DNA of 64,000 nucleotides from assembly GCF_017876155.1 (NCBI RefSeq), contig NZ_JAGINP010000029.1:37394-101393 (forward strand), in the 5' to 3' direction. Positions 62,525-64,000 of the stretch are shown in pieces. This DNA comes from Azospirillum rugosum. Lineage in GTDB: Bacteria; Pseudomonadota; Alphaproteobacteria; Azospirillales; Azospirillaceae. The position numbers and the translations under genes are program-made. How positions within the stretch are numbered: position 1 is the stretch's first letter; each line of letters opens with the position of its first letter. The notes under the pieces were generated by a model that made no database searches, was not told the origin of the DNA, and saw nothing but the letters and a program-made list of their open reading frames with translations.

Positions 62525-63436
62525 ATGGCGTTCAAGCGCGTCAGCCAGACGACGTTGCCACCCCGCCGCTGGGCCCTGAAGGGCTACTACGGCGACGGGA
62601 AGTCAACCTTCATCCTGGCCATGCAGCAGCCCACGCTGATGATCGACGCCGACGGGCGCCGGCATGAGCTGAAGGGCGGCGAACTGTACGAGTTGAGCGA
62701 GGAGGCGGCCGACCACCGCTCCGTCGAGCGCATCCAGGATCTGCTGGACGCCAACATGCCCGGTTCCGACATCCGGACCATCGCCATCGACAGCGTGACG
62801 TCGCTGATCGGCGTCTCCATCGCCCGGGCCATGCTGGACAACGCGGCGGACCGCAACCGGAACAAGAACCAGGCCTGGGTCGACAAGGCGGAAAAGATGC
62901 GCCTCCTCCAGGACGCGGTTACCGCGCACGGCACACATGTGCTGTGGATCTGGCACCTGGAGGACGCGCAGCTCAACGGCAAGGCGCAGATCCGGGAAAC
63001 CCTGCCGGAGACGGAACGCGAGCGCCTGTACCGCTCACTCAACGCCTCCCTGCGCATCGTGCGCGAGGAGGAGCGCCGCGGCGTCCTGGTCGAGTGGTCG
63101 CGCGAGGGACCCTCGGGCATGATCGTCTGGGACGAGGACGGTCATTGGAAGGGCGTGCCGGAGCGCATCGAGGCGGCGATCTATGGGCAGGACGGCGGCT
63201 CCAAACCCACCCAGCCCGCATCCAAGGAGGGCGAGGCGGAGGGCGTGCTGACCTTCTACACCCCGGCGGAAGCCGTGGCGTGGGGCGTCGATCAGGGCGC
63301 CTACCCGACGGCCGAGGCGGCCCAGGCGGCCTACGATCAGCTGAAGGCCGAACGCGGGCCGCGCAACGCGCGCGAGATGTACCGGGCCTGGATCGACCTG
63401 GTCCAGCAGCGCGTGCCGCAGCGCCGCCGCGCGTGA
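62525..63436 (+). CDS. RecA-like AAA ATPase (phage Sak4/AAA_24-like)
   Basis: 303 residues. Walker A is G20-x4-GKST (LKGYYGDGKST), Walker B IRTIAIDSVTSLIG, followed by VLWIWHLEDAQ. This resembles the RecA-like nucleotide-binding proteins of phages (Sak4 group, single-strand annealing) rather than cellular RecA. The C-terminal 60 residues (FYTPAEAVAWGVDQGAYPTAEAA) look like a small helical accessory domain. No other phage genes are near, so it may be a domesticated or isolated remnant, or a chromosomal nucleotide-dependent regulator. Confidence 0.65.
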   Translation: MAFKRVSQTTLPPRRWALKGYYGDGKSTFILAMQQPTLMIDADGRRHELKGGELYELSEEAADHRSVERIQDLLDANMPGSDIRTIAIDSVTSLIGVSIARAMLDNAADRNRNKNQAWVDKAEKMRLLQDAVTAHGTHVLWIWHLEDAQLNGKAQIRETLPETERERLYRSLNASLRIVREEERRGVLVEWSREGPSGMIVWDEDGHWKGVPERIEAAIYGQDGGSKPTQPASKEGEAEGVLTFYTPAEAVAWGVDQGAYPTAEAAQAAYDQLKAERGPRNAREMYRAWIDLVQQRVPQRRRA

Positions 63437-63679
63437 CCGCCTGCCGTCGCTCTGCGGCTGTTCCCTCTGCGGCTGTTCCACCCGCGTCCCCGTTGCGTGT
63501 GTGGTCTCCTCCGGGGTGAAAAGGCGCGGCGTTGGGCCCCCGCCGTGGGCTCATGCAAATGACGCCGCGATCATGGACGACGTGGCCGCGCGCTTGGTGG
63601 GGAGGCGGGTGACGGAAGGGACGGAAACCGGGCGCCTGACGCGGCTGCGAAGAAAAGCGACGGGGGGTGAAAAAAGCTC
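63437..63679. other. Gap between the AAA ATPase and the rRNA-type promoters
   Basis: About 240 bases after the ATPase gene with no recognised gene. A short plus-strand frame (63501-63734) overlaps the promoters and has no protein character. Confidence 0.4.
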
Positions 63680-63708
63680 TTGCTCGGTTTGGCCGACCGG
63701 CCTATATA
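63680..63708 (+). promoter_or_regulatory. Upstream rRNA-type promoter (P1)
   Basis: TTGCTC (63680-63685), a 17-base spacer, then TATATA (63703-63708). First of two tandem sigma70-type promoters at the right edge. Confidence 0.6.
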
Positions 63709-63805
63709 CCGCCTCCCCGGCGCGGCGCTGCTGACGAAGCGGCGAAACGCCAAGGGGAACGGAAGACAAGACGAAGTATCGTCGGGCCAGCGTGAAAACA
63801 AAGGC

Positions 63806-63834
63806 TTGACAGCGCAAGTCGAAGCTTCTAAATA
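63806..63834 (+). promoter_or_regulatory. Downstream rRNA-type promoter (P2)
   Basis: A perfect TTGACA (63806-63811), a 17-base spacer, then TAAATA (63829-63834), followed by a GC-rich leader. Tandem strong promoters and a long untranslated leader with no start codon in frame are typical of alphaproteobacterial rRNA operons; the 16S gene would lie beyond 64000. Confidence 0.65.
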
Positions 63835-64000
63835 CGGCAGCCTCGCCGCGCCGCCCTTCCGGGCCGGACGCCGGCGCCGCAGCGGTTCTCGGGGTGATCC
63901 CCGGCGGACCGCGGGTTCTTGGATAAGTGGATACCGTGTTGTGAGAAGGGATGCGCAGGCGGCGGTGATGAGCCGTTGTGGTCCGCGGGCTGGTTCCTGG
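63835..64000 (+). other. Probable rRNA operon leader (pre-16S), partial
   Basis: GC-rich leader after the P2 promoter without any open reading frame of note. GGACCGCGGG (about 63908) and GGTCCGCGGG (about 63980) are near-identical direct repeats. No 16S rRNA sequence itself is recognised inside the window. Confidence 0.5.

Noticed and set aside
63835..64000. Start of the 16S rRNA gene
   Set aside because: The conserved 5' end of 16S rRNA is not seen; only promoters and leader are inside the window.

Overview
The window looks like an Azospirillum-type alphaproteobacterium (Rhodospirillales). It is very GC-rich, the sugar-binding protein/LysR/KDA-dehydratase block at the left end closely resembles the A. 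brasilense sbpA (chvE)-gbpR-araD loci, and most genes are packed into operons with ATGA or TGATG overlaps. These assignments rest on recognising protein families by eye; no database search was run.

Layout. 1-2587: sugar uptake and L-arabinose-type catabolism (sbpA partial, gbpR, araD-like). 3099-7253: regulators and small enzymes (LysR, a VOC protein, an Old Yellow Enzyme divergent from an Rrf2 regulator, a RibD-like reductase). 7256-40554: a large C1 island for lanthanide-dependent methanol oxidation and formaldehyde oxidation. It holds pqqA and pqqE, a SoxYZ-like carrier with a metallo-hydrolase (the predicted 'quinoprotein relay'), and tetrahydromethanopterin/methanofuran-type cofactor genes (MfnF-, MfnD-, MfnE- and MfnB-like proteins, HisA-like, CitG-like, two more ATP-grasp ligases, beta-RFAP synthase, DHPS-related, DUF447, FolB-like). 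It also holds the C1 carriers' enzymes (fae, mtdB, mch, fhcBADC), an ABC exporter with its own periplasmic binding protein and beta-propeller, and finally xoxF-xoxG-xoxJ. In that last group xoxJ is fused to a thiol-motif rhodanese-like domain.

The working model is as follows. XoxF oxidises methanol in the periplasm and passes electrons to the cytochrome XoxG. Formaldehyde is captured by Fae on H4MPT in the cytoplasm, oxidised by MtdB, hydrolysed by Mch, and released as formate by the Fhc complex. The remaining genes make PQQ, H4MPT and the methanofuran-like cofactor, or form a poorly understood periplasmic maintenance system.

41082-47695: small and unusual proteins. These include two related small Cys-containing proteins flanking a GTP-cyclohydrolase-I-like protein that has lost its zinc/catalytic motifs, a lipoprotein, an acid phosphatase, a chemoreceptor, a curlin-like repeat protein and DUF2243. 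47776-54311: an aromatic-acid/hydroxyquinol-like cluster (FMN reductase, OxlT-like MFS, acyl-CoA ligase, citryl-CoA-lyase-like protein, intradiol dioxygenase) with a divergent LysR. 54359-62328: an iron-regulated region with four Fur-like boxes. It encodes a LysR-HTH/TrpD2 fusion, a TonB siderophore receptor, a PiuC/YbiX hydroxylase, a Sel1 protein, a flavin 2-hydroxy-acid oxidase and a DUF2325 protein. 62525-64000: a RecA-like AAA ATPase, then two tandem sigma70-type promoters that look like the start of an rRNA operon whose genes lie beyond the window.

No tRNA, rRNA body, CRISPR array, transposase or integrase was recognised.
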